From CAIZGX01 sp964385405 (lineage in GTDB: Bacteria > Bacteroidota > Bacteroidia > Flavobacteriales_D > Sanyastnellaceae): a stretch of 64,000 nt of DNA. The translations under genes and the position numbers were made by a program. The notes beneath the pieces are model-generated. The model was given only the letters and a program-made list of their open reading frames with translations. It had not been told where the DNA came from and did no database searches. The stretch spans positions 62,001 to 126,000 of the forward strand of contig CAYLOT010000001.1 of assembly GCA_964385405.1 (NCBI GenBank). The letters run 5' to 3'. Of the stretch, positions 42,182-51,383 are shown one piece after another; the first letter of the stretch is position 1, and every line of letters starts with the position of its first letter.

Positions 42182-42967
42182 ATGGAGCAGGAAGAAGAAA
42201 AATCTGAATTTGCACGCTACTTCCTGCAGATAGCATACGACGGAACAAATTACCACGGTTGGCAACGTCAACCGAATGCTCATTCGGTTCAAGAAGAAAT
42301 AGAAAAGGCGCTTTGTAAAATTTTGCGTCTACCCAAAGTAGTTACTCTTGGTTGTGGTCGCACCGATACGGGTGTTCACGCGAGTGATTTTTATCTCCAT
42401 TTCGTTCCTGAAATACATGATTTGAATGAAGCGGAAACGTTGTTTCGTTTGCAACAAGTTTTGCCAAAAGACATTGCGGCTTATCGTCTTTTCAGAGTGA
42501 ACAATCGGGCTCATGCGCGTTTCGATGCGAATGAGCGATCTTATGAATATCGTATAGCAAAAAGAAAAGATCCTTTTCAACGCAATTACACCTACTTCTA
42601 CGGGAAAGAATTAAATGTTGAAGCCATGAACAACGCTGCGCGTTTAATGTTGGGTATTCACGACTTTGCTTGTTTTTGTAAGTCTGGAGGTGGTCAGATG
42701 ACTACCATTTGCGATGTAAGAGAGGCGAGATGGGAAGAGAAAGAGAGTTTGTTAATCTTCCACATTACAGCAGACCGATTCCTACGGAACATGGTTCGCG
42801 CAGTGGTTGGAACGCTTTTGCAAGTGGGAAGAGGTGAAATGAGTTTGGAAGAATTTCAAGAAGTGCTCAATAGCAAATCAAGAAATGCAGCGGGTGAAAG
42901 TGTTCGTCCGAATGGATTGTTTTTAACTCGAGTTATTTATCCGGAATCTACATTCCGAACAAATTAA
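42182..42967 (+). CDS. truA: tRNA pseudouridine synthase TruA
   Basis: 261 residues, normal length. It makes pseudouridine at tRNA positions 38-40 in the anticodon stem. The catalytic Asp is in GCGRTDTGVHAS; YDGTNYHGWQRQ is the first family block, and RARFDANERSYEYR-type segment (HARFDANERSYEYRI) the second. FLRNMVRAVVGTLLQVG and GLFLTRVIYP close the protein. The gene starts 7 nt after the dnaJ stop. One possible substrate in this window is position 39 of tRNA-His. Part of a long plus-strand run, so probably read with dnaJ. Confidence 0.96.
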   Translation: MEQEEEKSEFARYFLQIAYDGTNYHGWQRQPNAHSVQEEIEKALCKILRLPKVVTLGCGRTDTGVHASDFYLHFVPEIHDLNEAETLFRLQQVLPKDIAAYRLFRVNNRAHARFDANERSYEYRIAKRKDPFQRNYTYFYGKELNVEAMNNAARLMLGIHDFACFCKSGGGQMTTICDVREARWEEKESLLIFHITADRFLRNMVRAVVGTLLQVGRGEMSLEEFQEVLNSKSRNAAGESVRPNGLFLTRVIYPESTFRTN

Positions 42968-42970
42968 AAG

Positions 42971-44713
42971 ATGGCATCTGGTAAGGCATTTGATTGGAGA
43001 ATATTTGGAAGGCTCTACAGCTATAGCAAGCCTTATAGAGGAGGATTCGCCTTGACACTTTTGTTGGTTTTAGTTCTCTCCGGATTGACTGTGGTTCGTC
43101 CAGAGCAGATGCGAAACATGCTAGATGTGGCAGTTCCCGGTGGTGATCCTATGCAAATACTGAATGTAGCCATTTGGTTTTTTGTTGTTTTGGCTCTGGA
43201 GATTCTACTTCAATACATTCAAACCCTTTCTGCAAATAGCGTTGCGCAAAGCATTACTTTGGACATGCGTGAAAAGGTCTATGCGCAGGTGATTCGATAT
43301 AAGTTGAATTATTTCGATAGAACTCCTGTTGGACAATTAGTGACGCGACACATTGGAGACATCGACGGTATTGCGGAAGTGTTCAGTGTTGGACTTTTAG
43401 ATATTATTCGAGATACGCTGAAACTGTTAGTGATTGTAGGTTTTATGTTTTTTCTCGATTGGAAATTGACGCTAATCGTTATGCTTCCCATTCCAATTTT
43501 ACTTTGGGCAACGCGCTTGTTTCAACAAGCGGTGAAGAAATCGTTTCAGGATGTTCGAAATGAAGTTGCACGCATGAATGTCTTTGTGCAGGAGCACGTC
43601 ACGGGAATGAACATTGTGCAATTCTTCAACCGGCAAAAAGTAGAAAATGAAAAGTTCATAGAGATTAATGCGCAGCAACGCGATGCCCACATCCGAGGTA
43701 TTTGGGCATATTCTGTGTTCTTTCCAGTGGTTGAAATTCTATCTGCACTTTCAGTTTCTTTATTGCTTTGGTGGGGTGTGAAGTCGAGTTTGAATTTGGA
43801 AATGTCTCCGGGACTGATCCTTGAGTTCAGTACATTCATAGCCATGATGTACCGCCCCATTCGTCAGATGGCAGACAACTTCAACGTACTTCAAATGGGA
43901 GTAGTGAATGCTGAACGCGTTTTCAAGTTAATGGATGAAGATCACTCCGAAGAAGATGCACAGCACGATGCTTTGAAGGATGTGAATGGAAGAATTGAAT
44001 TCCGAAATGTGAGTTTTCAATATGTAGAAAATCAGCCAGTCTTAACCAACTTCAACATGATTATTGAAGCAGGGAAAGGTGCTGCTATTGTGGGTTCTAC
44101 GGGTTCAGGAAAGTCAACGTTGATTTCATTGCTGAATCGTTTTTACGAAATAAGTGAAGGAGAAATTTTCATCGACGATGTCGCACTTTCGAAATTGCCG
44201 TTGGTTTCTTTGCGCAAAACAATCGGTGTAGTTCTTCAGGATGTTTTTCTTTTCAGCGATACCATTCGAAACAATTTGAAGTTGTATAACGAAGAAATTT
44301 CCGATGAACGCATGATGGAAGCGGCGAAGATGGTGGGTGCGCATGAATTCATTATGGCGCTTCCGGGTGGATACGATTTCGATGTGAAGGAAAGAGGAAC
44401 ATTGCTGAGTACAGGTCAAAGACAATTGTTGGCATTTGTTCGAGTGTTTCTTCAAGATCCGAAGATTGTTATTCTCGATGAAGCTACTTCGAGCATCGAT
44501 ACGGAGTCTGAATTGTTAATTCAGCGTGCTACAGAGCTTCTTACCAAAGACAGAACTTCAATAGTTATCGCGCACAGACTTTCAACTATTCAGAAAGCTG
44601 ATGTAATTTTTGTCTTGGAGAAAGGAGAAATTATTGAGCAAGGAAGTCACCAAGAACTCATGAATATGAGTGGTCATTATCGTAACTTAGTTGAACTGCA
44701 ATACAAGAAATAA
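42971..44713 (+). CDS. ABC exporter (MsbA-like)
   Basis: 580 residues: a six-helix transmembrane domain (about 1-330) and one ATPase domain (about 340-575). Walker A VGSTGSGKSTLISLL, Q-loop VVLQDVFLFSDT, signature LLSTGQRQLLAFVRVF, Walker B KIVILDEATSSID and H-loop VIAHRLSTIQKAD. The signature reads LSTGQ rather than LSGGQ, which is also seen in some exporters of this phylum. It works as a dimer. MsbA-type lipid flipping is the best guess but the substrate is unproven. It begins 3 nt after truA and overlaps the thioesterase by 1 nt. Confidence 0.92.
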   Translation: MASGKAFDWRIFGRLYSYSKPYRGGFALTLLLVLVLSGLTVVRPEQMRNMLDVAVPGGDPMQILNVAIWFFVVLALEILLQYIQTLSANSVAQSITLDMREKVYAQVIRYKLNYFDRTPVGQLVTRHIGDIDGIAEVFSVGLLDIIRDTLKLLVIVGFMFFLDWKLTLIVMLPIPILLWATRLFQQAVKKSFQDVRNEVARMNVFVQEHVTGMNIVQFFNRQKVENEKFIEINAQQRDAHIRGIWAYSVFFPVVEILSALSVSLLLWWGVKSSLNLEMSPGLILEFSTFIAMMYRPIRQMADNFNVLQMGVVNAERVFKLMDEDHSEEDAQHDALKDVNGRIEFRNVSFQYVENQPVLTNFNMIIEAGKGAAIVGSTGSGKSTLISLLNRFYEISEGEIFIDDVALSKLPLVSLRKTIGVVLQDVFLFSDTIRNNLKLYNEEISDERMMEAAKMVGAHEFIMALPGGYDFDVKERGTLLSTGQRQLLAFVRVFLQDPKIVILDEATSSIDTESELLIQRATELLTKDRTSIVIAHRLSTIQKADVIFVLEKGEIIEQGSHQELMNMSGHYRNLVELQYKK

Positions 44714-45129
44714 TGACACACGCCGAAAAGATTGTTGAGTCTATGTATGTGAACGATGCATTCAGCCAATGGTTGGGCATTGAACGTTTGCGAATTGAGC
44801 CTGGGATTTGCGATTTGCGCATGACGGTTCGCGAAGAAATGTTAAACGGATTTTCTATTGCCCACGGAGGAATAACTTATTCATTAGCAGATACAGCATT
44901 GGCATTCGCAAGTAATGCACACGGACTGAAGTGTTATTCGGTTGAGACGTCTATTTCGCATGTGAAACCAGTCGTGGAAGGAGACATTCTTTCAACGTTG
45001 GTTGAAGAGAAAAGTTTGTCGAAGCGCATAGGTGTTTATCACATCACGGTTTTTAATCAAAACAACGAGGCCGTTGCCTTTTTTAAAGGAACAGTTCATC
45101 GGTCTGAAAAATCTTGGGAAATCGCATAA
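44713..45129 (+). CDS. PaaI-type hotdog thioesterase
   Basis: 138 residues. Hotdog fold with the PaaI/thioesterase signature HGGITYSLADTALAFASN (active-site region), then EGDILSTLVEEKSLSKRIG. It hydrolyses acyl- or aryl-CoA thioesters, often as a safety valve in phenylacetate catabolism. Its gene is not next to paaA/paaE (58.6-60.7 kb), so the paa assignment is only by family; aryl-CoA of other origin is possible. The ATG overlaps the ABC exporter stop by 1 nt (TAATG). Confidence 0.85.
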   Translation: MTHAEKIVESMYVNDAFSQWLGIERLRIEPGICDLRMTVREEMLNGFSIAHGGITYSLADTALAFASNAHGLKCYSVETSISHVKPVVEGDILSTLVEEKSLSKRIGVYHITVFNQNNEAVAFFKGTVHRSEKSWEIA

Positions 45130-45156
45130 TTTTCAAGGACTTTCTTTCTTAAATCG

Positions 45157-45164
45157 TAAATTTG
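45157..45164 (+). promoter_or_regulatory. -7 box 4 nt before the aminotransferase start
   Basis: TAAATTTG, a full match to TAnnTTTG, ends 4 nt before ATG 45169 (leaderless architecture). No TTG at -33. Confidence 0.4.
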
Positions 45165-45168
45165 CACC

Positions 45169-46386
45169 ATGCAAGAAAATACTCGTGTGGGCAAGGTTTC
45201 CCACTTGTTGGAAAAGTTATCTGAATCTGCAACATTAGCAATGGCTCGCATGGCTCGTGAATTGGCTGCGGAAGGTAAGTCCGTGGTGAACCTTTCTATT
45301 GGTGAACCCGATTTCAATACACCTGATTTCATTAAAGATGCTGCTATTGCAGCTATTCATGCAAACGTTACGCATTACCCCCCAGTAAACGGATTTCCAG
45401 AATTGCGTCAGACGATTTCAAACAAATTCAAACGCGATAACGGACTTTCTTATTCACCCGAACAAGTAGTTGTAAGCACAGGAGCGAAGCAAAGTTTAGC
45501 GAACGTTATTTTGGCATTGGTGAATCCTGGCGACGAAGTAATTATGCCAAGTCCATATTGGGTAAGCTATGCAGAATTGGTGAAGATGGCCGGAGGAACA
45601 GTGGTTGAGCTGCACGCAGGAATTGAGAGTAATTTCAAGATTACGCCCGAAGGATTAAGCAACGCCATTAACGACAGAACGAAGTTGATCATTTACAGTT
45701 CGCCTTGTAATCCAACGGGGTCTGTATACAGCAAAGAAGAGCTAGAAGCATTGAGCAAAGTGATTCTTCAGCACGAGGGTGTTTATGTAATAAGTGATGA
45801 AATTTATGAGCTAATCAATTTCGTTGGAAAGACTTACTCTATTGGTGCTTGCGAAGGCATGTTGGATCGCACCATCACGGTTAACGGTGTGTCAAAAGCA
45901 TTCGCTATGACCGGATGGCGATTGGGATACATAGGCGCTCCGCTATGGGTTGCACAAGCATGCAACAAGATGCAAGGTCAAATTACAAGCGGAGCAAATA
46001 CCATTGCGCAAATGGCTGCGAAAGCAGCATTGGAGGCCGATCCTTCTGTTGTTAATGAAATGATTGCTGTATTCAAGACACGTAGAGATCGCGTTTATGA
46101 AGGGCTCTCTAAAATTCCTGGATTGAAAATTAATTTGCCAGAGGCAGCGTTTTATTTTTACATAGATGTAACTGCTTTTTTCAATACTACTGATGGCGAG
46201 AGCGTGATTAGAAGTTCCGAAGATTTAGCCATGTATTTGTTGCGGAAAGTGTATGTTGCAACGGTAGCTGGAGATGCATTTGGCGATTCGAATTGCATTC
46301 GAATTTCTTACGCAACATCGGAAGAAAATTTAGATCAAGCAGTGTCTCGCATGACGCAAGCTTTCGCAGACTTAAAGCCATTGTAA
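45169..46386 (+). CDS. Class I PLP aminotransferase (aspartate-type)
   Basis: 405 residues. SLIGEPDFNTPDF-type segment (LSIGEPDFNTPDFIKD), VVSTGAKQSLANVI, YSSPCNPTGSVYSKEEL and the Schiff-base Lys in GVSKAFAMTGWRLGYIG identify the AspB-like fold-type I family. It probably transfers amino groups between aspartate or another amino acid and 2-oxoglutarate. The exact substrate cannot be told. A promoter box lies 4 nt before the ATG, so it may begin a transcript with the heptose kinase, menG and aroA. Confidence 0.93.
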   Translation: MQENTRVGKVSHLLEKLSESATLAMARMARELAAEGKSVVNLSIGEPDFNTPDFIKDAAIAAIHANVTHYPPVNGFPELRQTISNKFKRDNGLSYSPEQVVVSTGAKQSLANVILALVNPGDEVIMPSPYWVSYAELVKMAGGTVVELHAGIESNFKITPEGLSNAINDRTKLIIYSSPCNPTGSVYSKEELEALSKVILQHEGVYVISDEIYELINFVGKTYSIGACEGMLDRTITVNGVSKAFAMTGWRLGYIGAPLWVAQACNKMQGQITSGANTIAQMAAKAALEADPSVVNEMIAVFKTRRDRVYEGLSKIPGLKINLPEAAFYFYIDVTAFFNTTDGESVIRSSEDLAMYLLRKVYVATVAGDAFGDSNCIRISYATSEENLDQAVSRMTQAFADLKPL

Positions 46387-46387
46387 A

Positions 46388-47389
46388 GTGAACAAAAATT
46401 CGGTACAGTCCTTTTTCAATTCATTGTCAGACAAAACAATCCTTGTCGTAGGCGATGTCATGATCGATGCTTATCTATGGGGAAAAGTAGAACGAATCTC
46501 TCCTGAAGCACCTGTTCCTGTTGTGCACATTCAGAAAAAAGAAAATCGTTTGGGCGGTGCAGCGAATGTGGCACTGAACGTGAATACGCTTGGCGCGAAG
46601 GCCATCATGTGCTCTGTAGTAGGCGATGGCGCGAAAGGAGATATCTTCCGCAAAACGGCAAAAGAGCTTGGTTTTAGTACCGAGGGAATCATAGATTCAA
46701 CCGAGCGAATGACAACGGTGAAGACCCGGGTTATTTCTGGCGGACACCACATTGTTCGAATCGACGATGAAATTACGTGGCCACTTTCAGCAACCGATGA
46801 AAGAAACTTATTGGATTGCATTGATCAGATTTTAGGCAGACAAAAAGTAGATGCCATTGTTTTTGAAGATTACGACAAAGGAGTGCTTACTGAAAAAGTG
46901 ATTGCGCATGTGATTGCGAAAGCTAAGTCATTAAACATTCCCGTTAGCGTTGACCCGAAGTTGAAGAATTTCAATTTGTACAAAGGCTGTTCTCTTTTCA
47001 AACCGAATTTGAAAGAGTTGAAGGAAGGAATGAAAGTCGATTTCGCCGCAGACGATACTGCTGCTATAGAAAAGTCATTGGTGAATCTGCGAAACGAATT
47101 GAATGCGGAGGGCGTTATGGTAACGCGTTCCGAACACGGCGTAACTTCTTTCGATGGTGCGAATTACGCTACACACGCGGCGCACAAGCGCGAGATTGTT
47201 GATGTTTCAGGAGCTGGAGATACAGTAATTGCCGTAGCAACTTTAGCCTTGGCTTCGGGTTGGAATTTGGCCGATGTTGCCGAGATTGCCAATCTCGCAG
47301 GCGGACTCGTTTGTGAAAAAGTTGGGGTAGTACCAATAGAAAAAGAATTATTACAGTTGGAAGCAGAAAGAATTGCTGTTTCAGTTTGA
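46388..47389 (+). CDS. D-glycero-beta-D-manno-heptose-7-phosphate kinase
   Basis: 333 residues from a GTG start. PfkB/ribokinase fold: VVGDVMIDAYLWGKVERISPEAPVPV is the RfaE/HldE-type N-terminus, GGAANVALNVNTLG the sugar site, and DVSGAGDTVIAVATLAL the catalytic Asp and anion hole. Only the kinase half is present; the adenylyltransferase half of bifunctional HldE is missing, so it must be a separate gene. It belongs to ADP-heptose synthesis for the LPS core. lpxD, 2 kb away, fits an envelope role. The preceding stop is 1 nt upstream. Confidence 0.9.
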   Translation: MNKNSVQSFFNSLSDKTILVVGDVMIDAYLWGKVERISPEAPVPVVHIQKKENRLGGAANVALNVNTLGAKAIMCSVVGDGAKGDIFRKTAKELGFSTEGIIDSTERMTTVKTRVISGGHHIVRIDDEITWPLSATDERNLLDCIDQILGRQKVDAIVFEDYDKGVLTEKVIAHVIAKAKSLNIPVSVDPKLKNFNLYKGCSLFKPNLKELKEGMKVDFAADDTAAIEKSLVNLRNELNAEGVMVTRSEHGVTSFDGANYATHAAHKREIVDVSGAGDTVIAVATLALASGWNLADVAEIANLAGGLVCEKVGVVPIEKELLQLEAERIAVSV

Positions 47390-47421
47390 ACAAAATCGAT
47401 GGAAATCGAATTCATGTAAGT

Positions 47422-48147
47422 ATGGAAACAGTTAAGCCCTACAATCAAGGAGGAAAGAAAGAAGAGGTTGAACAAATGTTCGATCAAATTGCACACAGTT
47501 ATGATTTTCTGAATCATTTTTTCTCCTTGGGAATCGATATCATCTGGCGCAAACGTGCCATTCGTATTTTGAAGAAGTACCATCCGAAGAAAGTACTAGA
47601 CGTAGCAACTGGAACAGCAGATTTCGCGCTTCAGGCAGTGAAGTCCAAATTGAATGCGTCTTCAATTGTTGGCGTAGATATTTCAGAGGGAATGTTGGAA
47701 GTGGGAAGGAAGAAGGTGAAGGAAAGAGGCTTCGAACAAATTATTGAATTAAGAAAAGGCGATTCGGAAAATCTTCCTTTTGAAGATCATAGCTTCGATG
47801 CCTACACCGTTGCGTTTGGAGTTCGTAATTTCGAAAACTTGGAGCAAGGCATGCGCGAAATGTTACGCGTACTTCGTCCTAATGGAGTGGGAGTCGTTCT
47901 TGAGTTCTCTCGTCCGAAACATTTCCCGATTAAGCAATTATTCGGATTTTATTTCCGATTCATTATGCCAACATTAGGCAAATGGGTTTCGAAAGACAGC
48001 CGTGCTTATGAATATTTGCCAGAGTCTGTTGCGCAATTTCCTTCAGGAAAAGATTTCTTAGATGTGATGGAAAAAGTAGGGTACAAGCGTGTACGCTGTA
48101 TTCCTCTGAGCGGTGGAATCGCAAGCATTTACATTGGTGAAAAGTGA
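47422..48147 (+). CDS. menG: Demethylmenaquinone/ubiquinone C-methyltransferase
   Basis: 241 residues from ATG 47422; an in-frame TTG at 47386 overlaps the kinase gene but lacks family similarity. UbiE/MenG fold: FDQIAHSYDFLNHFFSLGID, KKVLDVATGTADFAL (SAM-binding GxG motif I), FEDHSFDAYTVAFGVRNFE and EFSRPKHFPIKQLF. It methylates demethylmenaquinone to menaquinone, the likely respiratory quinone of this organism. It is encoded between the heptose kinase and aroA with overlapping stop and start (GTGA), so translation is coupled with aroA. Confidence 0.93.
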   Translation: METVKPYNQGGKKEEVEQMFDQIAHSYDFLNHFFSLGIDIIWRKRAIRILKKYHPKKVLDVATGTADFALQAVKSKLNASSIVGVDISEGMLEVGRKKVKERGFEQIIELRKGDSENLPFEDHSFDAYTVAFGVRNFENLEQGMREMLRVLRPNGVGVVLEFSRPKHFPIKQLFGFYFRFIMPTLGKWVSKDSRAYEYLPESVAQFPSGKDFLDVMEKVGYKRVRCIPLSGGIASIYIGEK

Positions 48148-49415
48148 AAATAGAAATTCTTCCTTCGGAAATTAACGGAACCGTATCGGCACCTGCTTCG
48201 AAGAGCATTGCGCAGCGTTATGTTGCTGCAGCCCTACTCGCGGCCGGAGAAACCACCATTCGTCATTATCCGAATTCGGAAGATCCTTTTCATGCAAGAA
48301 AATTGGCCGAAGCTCTCGGAGCCATTGTTCAACTTTCAAAGAATACCTTAACCATTAAGGGCGGATTTCCAGCCAATGAAATTCACGGAATTCGTACACC
48401 GCAAAAAAATCTTTTTGCCGGAGAGTCGGGTTTCGCATCGCGCTTGTTTGTTCCCATTGCTGCGCTGCACAACAGCGAAAAAGTATTGAATGGAACAGGT
48501 ACATTATTGAATAGACCTTTCTTCGAATTCGAGCCGTATTTGAATCCTTTTGGTGTTACCGTTTCAACCAACGAAGGGAAGTTGCCATTAACCTTTTCTG
48601 GACAATTGACTGCTGGAAGATCTGAGTTGTCTGCAGCAAATTCATCGCAATTTCTTTCGGGAATGCTCATGGCTTTGCCCCGTTGCACAGGCGACTCAGA
48701 GTTGGTGATAACTGAATTGAATAGTAAGCCATACATAGACTTAACTCTTGCGGTAATGAAGATGTTTGGTGTTGCAGTGAAGGAAGAAGACGGTACATAT
48801 TTCATCAAAGGCTCTCAGAAATACAAACCTCAAGATGTGTCTGTAGACGGCGATTGGAGTGGTGCAGTGCCTTTGCTTATTGCAGGTGCTTTAACTGCTA
48901 CTGAAGGATTGTTGGTGAAGAATTTAAACACGCGTCTTCCGCAAGCAGATCAAGCTATTTTGGAAGTTTTCGATTTAGCGAAAGTGAAGTACACGCAGAA
49001 TGAAAACAGTGTGAAAGTTTTCGCAAGTACCATTCATGCCTTTGATTTCGATGCCACGCATTGTCCAGATTTGTTTCCTTGCCTTGCAGTGTTGGCCTCC
49101 TTCGGAAACGGAGTCACTACGTTGAAAGGCGCGAAGAGACTGCACGTGAAAGAGAGCAACCGCGCGAACGCCATTGTTGAAGAATTTGCGAAGTCTGGAA
49201 TACGGGTTGTTGTGCGCGGAGACGAGATGATGATTTATCCGGGACATGCACGTCCTGCTGTTTGGAATGTGCATAAGGATCACCGAATGGTTATGGCAGG
49301 CGCCCTCTTTGGAATTGCAGGCGCGAAAACCGTGTTGCAAAATCCGGAAGTTATTTCGAAGTCGTATCCCGATTTTTTCAAAGACATTCAATCAATAGGA
49401 GTGAAGATGAAATAG
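48144..49415 (+). CDS. aroA: 3-phosphoshikimate 1-carboxyvinyltransferase
   Basis: 423 residues from a GTG start overlapping the menG stop (GTGA). EPSP synthase couples shikimate-3-phosphate and PEP. Motifs: APASKSIAQRYVAAALLA, NLFAGESGFASRLFVPIAAL, SAANSSQFLSGMLMALP and HVKESNRANAIVEEFAKSG. It is shorter than E. coli AroA (427) by little and appears full length. Its pathway partner upstream is shikimate kinase, encoded near 56.8 kb and unusual (see findings). Glyphosate-contact segments (SAAN, HVKESN) look ordinary. Confidence 0.95.
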   Translation: MKIEILPSEINGTVSAPASKSIAQRYVAAALLAAGETTIRHYPNSEDPFHARKLAEALGAIVQLSKNTLTIKGGFPANEIHGIRTPQKNLFAGESGFASRLFVPIAALHNSEKVLNGTGTLLNRPFFEFEPYLNPFGVTVSTNEGKLPLTFSGQLTAGRSELSAANSSQFLSGMLMALPRCTGDSELVITELNSKPYIDLTLAVMKMFGVAVKEEDGTYFIKGSQKYKPQDVSVDGDWSGAVPLLIAGALTATEGLLVKNLNTRLPQADQAILEVFDLAKVKYTQNENSVKVFASTIHAFDFDATHCPDLFPCLAVLASFGNGVTTLKGAKRLHVKESNRANAIVEEFAKSGIRVVVRGDEMMIYPGHARPAVWNVHKDHRMVMAGALFGIAGAKTVLQNPEVISKSYPDFFKDIQSIGVKMK

Positions 49416-49460
49416 CTCTTTACCAATTGAGAAGTATATTCGCATTCAAATCTATTTCGT

Positions 49461-50489
49461 ATGAAATTTACGGCAGAGCAAATAGCCGGTATGTTGGAAG
49501 GAACGGTTGAAGGTAATTCTTCAGCGGAAGTTTCTGGTCTCTCTAAAATTGAAGAAGGCAAGGCAGGAACCTTGACGTTTCTCGCCAATCCGAAATACAT
49601 TTCTCATATCTACTCAACAGGCGCAAGCATTGCTATTGTTTCAAACGATTTCATTGCAGAACAAACCTTGCCAGAAACACTTACGCTTATTCGTGTTGCA
49701 GACGCTTACGGAAGCTTTGCGAAGTTGCTAGAAGCGTACAGCCAATTTAAGAGACCGCGTCCGGGTGTACACGCATCTGCAGTTATTGATAGTTCCGTGG
49801 TGTTGGGTGAAAACGTACACATAGGAGCGGGGGTAGTTATTGAAGCAGGAGCTTCCATTGGAAATAACACTGTAATTATGGCACAGTCTTATTTAGGCGA
49901 GCACGTGAAGATTGGAGATTTCACTTCGATTCACCCGGGTGTGAAAGTTTATAGCGAATGTGTTATTGGTTCGAATTGCACGTTGCATGCGGGTGTGATC
50001 ATAGGCGCAGATGGATTTGGCTTTGCTCCTCAAGCCGACAATCGTTACGCGAAGGTTCCTCAAATTGGAAATGTCGTTGTGGAAGATCGCGTTGAAATAG
50101 GCGCGAATACTGCTATAGATCGTGCAACATTGGGCTCTACGTTTATTCGTGAAGGGGTGAAGTTAGACAACCTCATTCAGGTTGCGCACAACGTTGAAAT
50201 TGGAAAGAATACCGTCATTGCTGCTTTAACTGGAATAGCTGGAAGCACCAAGATTGGTGAGAACTGTATGATAGGCGGACAGGTAGGTATTGCTGGACAT
50301 TTGACTATTGCGAACGGCGTAAAGATCGCTGCGCAAACGGGTATCAGTGCTTCTGTGCTGAAGGAAAATGTTGTACTGCAAGGAACACCTGCAGTAGATA
50401 CCATGGACTTCAAGAAGTCGTATATCATTCACCGTCGATTGCCGCAATTGCTCGAGCGCATAGAGCGACTTGAAAAAGGACAGAAGTAA
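49461..50489 (+). CDS. lpxD: UDP-3-O-acylglucosamine N-acyltransferase
   Basis: 342 residues. It adds a (R)-3-hydroxyacyl chain from ACP to the amine of UDP-3-O-acylglucosamine in lipid A synthesis. An N-terminal uridine-binding domain (about 1-100, LTFLANPKYISHIYSTGA) is followed by a left-handed beta-helix of hexapeptide repeats (about 105-310: GENVHIGAG, IGNNTVIMA, IGSNCTLHAG, IGADGFGFAP with the catalytic His nearby), and a C-terminal helix (RRLPQLLERIERLEK). Its last base overlaps the methyltransferase ATG (TAATG). Confidence 0.95.
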   Translation: MKFTAEQIAGMLEGTVEGNSSAEVSGLSKIEEGKAGTLTFLANPKYISHIYSTGASIAIVSNDFIAEQTLPETLTLIRVADAYGSFAKLLEAYSQFKRPRPGVHASAVIDSSVVLGENVHIGAGVVIEAGASIGNNTVIMAQSYLGEHVKIGDFTSIHPGVKVYSECVIGSNCTLHAGVIIGADGFGFAPQADNRYAKVPQIGNVVVEDRVEIGANTAIDRATLGSTFIREGVKLDNLIQVAHNVEIGKNTVIAALTGIAGSTKIGENCMIGGQVGIAGHLTIANGVKIAAQTGISASVLKENVVLQGTPAVDTMDFKKSYIIHRRLPQLLERIERLEKGQK

Positions 50490-51262
50490 TGTTATTGCTT
50501 CCCTATCTCAAACACTTACTTTTTGCGAAAGGACCTCACGGCGTTCACTCACCGTTTGTTTTCAAACTGATTACCGATGTGCTGAAGCAGCAGCGTCCTA
50601 CTGTTTGGAATCCCATTGAAGAAGCGCGCAGAAAATTGTTGGCGAATGACACTGTTTATGTGGTGAAAGATTTCGGGGCGGGAAGCAAAGGGCTAAAGAC
50701 AACGCGAACTTATTCGCGCTCTGTGGCATCCAGCGCCATGCCGAAGAAAAAGGGAGAAGCCCTTCATTTGTTGGTTGAACATATACAGCCTTCCGGGCTG
50801 TTGGAAATAGGAACGCATTTCGGAATAGGCACGCTTTATTTATCAGAGGCCCTTCATTCCACAAAAAAAATAATCACGTTGGAAGGGGACCCTACCCATG
50901 CGGAAGAAGCACGATCTCTTTTTCATTCCTTCCAGAAAAAAAATATCGAGGTGGTTGAAGGAAATTTCAACGACACCCTTCCAAATACACTAAATACTTT
51001 TCCTGAAATGGAATTGGTTTATGTAGATGGAAACCATACGGAAGAGGCTACGCTTCGCTATTTCGAGGTGCTGCTTCAACATAAAAATATCACCTGCATT
51101 GTTTTCGACGACATCTATTGGAGCAAGGGAATGATGCGCGCTTGGAAGAAAATTTGTGCGGATTCTCGCATTGAATTAAGCCTCGATTTCTATTGGTTCG
51201 GCGTGATCTTCCTGAATGGAAGAATGCGCAAAGAGCACTTCGATTTGTATCTACCGCGCTGA
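50489..51262 (+). CDS. SAM-dependent methyltransferase, O-methyltransferase-like
   Basis: 257 residues. Residues about 95-200 hold a class I methyltransferase fold: GLLEIGTHFGIGTLYLSEAL (motif I), ITLEGDPTHAEEARSLF (motif II, acidic ribose contact) and MELVYVDGNHTEEATLRYF. FDDIYWSKGMMRAWKKI is a likely catalytic or metal-binding region of caffeoyl-CoA-like O-methyltransferases. The N-terminal part (KGPHGVHSPFVFKLIT) is typical of a Bacteroidota family without characterised substrate. Coupled to lpxD by 1-nt overlap, it may modify an envelope or small-molecule substrate. Confidence 0.78.
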   Translation: MLLLPYLKHLLFAKGPHGVHSPFVFKLITDVLKQQRPTVWNPIEEARRKLLANDTVYVVKDFGAGSKGLKTTRTYSRSVASSAMPKKKGEALHLLVEHIQPSGLLEIGTHFGIGTLYLSEALHSTKKIITLEGDPTHAEEARSLFHSFQKKNIEVVEGNFNDTLPNTLNTFPEMELVYVDGNHTEEATLRYFEVLLQHKNITCIVFDDIYWSKGMMRAWKKICADSRIELSLDFYWFGVIFLNGRMRKEHFDLYLPR

Positions 51263-51285
51263 TTTGTCGGGCGGTTTAAGGGATG

Positions 51286-51313
51286 TGTCAGAAAATGCTG
51301 ACAATTCTGTCAG
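51286..51313 (+). promoter_or_regulatory. CTGACA/TGTCAG element upstream of dnaK
   Basis: TGTCAG (51286-51291), 6 nt, CTGACA (51298-51303), 4 nt (ATTC), TGTCAG (51308-51313): three half-sites forming a strong inverted repeat, 70 nt before the dnaK ATG. The grpE upstream region carries CTGACA-GCC-TGTCGC. Confidence 0.6.
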
Positions 51314-51383
51314 ATTTCCCAGGTGAATTCTCAATGGCATATTGGTTGAAATGCGGGGTGAAACAAATTGAAAATTTAAGAAC

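Noticed and set aside
47164..47583. Minus-strand 139-codon frame
   Set aside because: Antisense to the heptose kinase and menG genes; low-complexity translation without family motifs.
48383..48808. Minus-strand 141-codon frame within aroA
   Set aside because: Antisense shadow of a well-supported gene.
48975..49391. Minus-strand 138-codon frame within aroA
   Set aside because: Antisense shadow; no motif.
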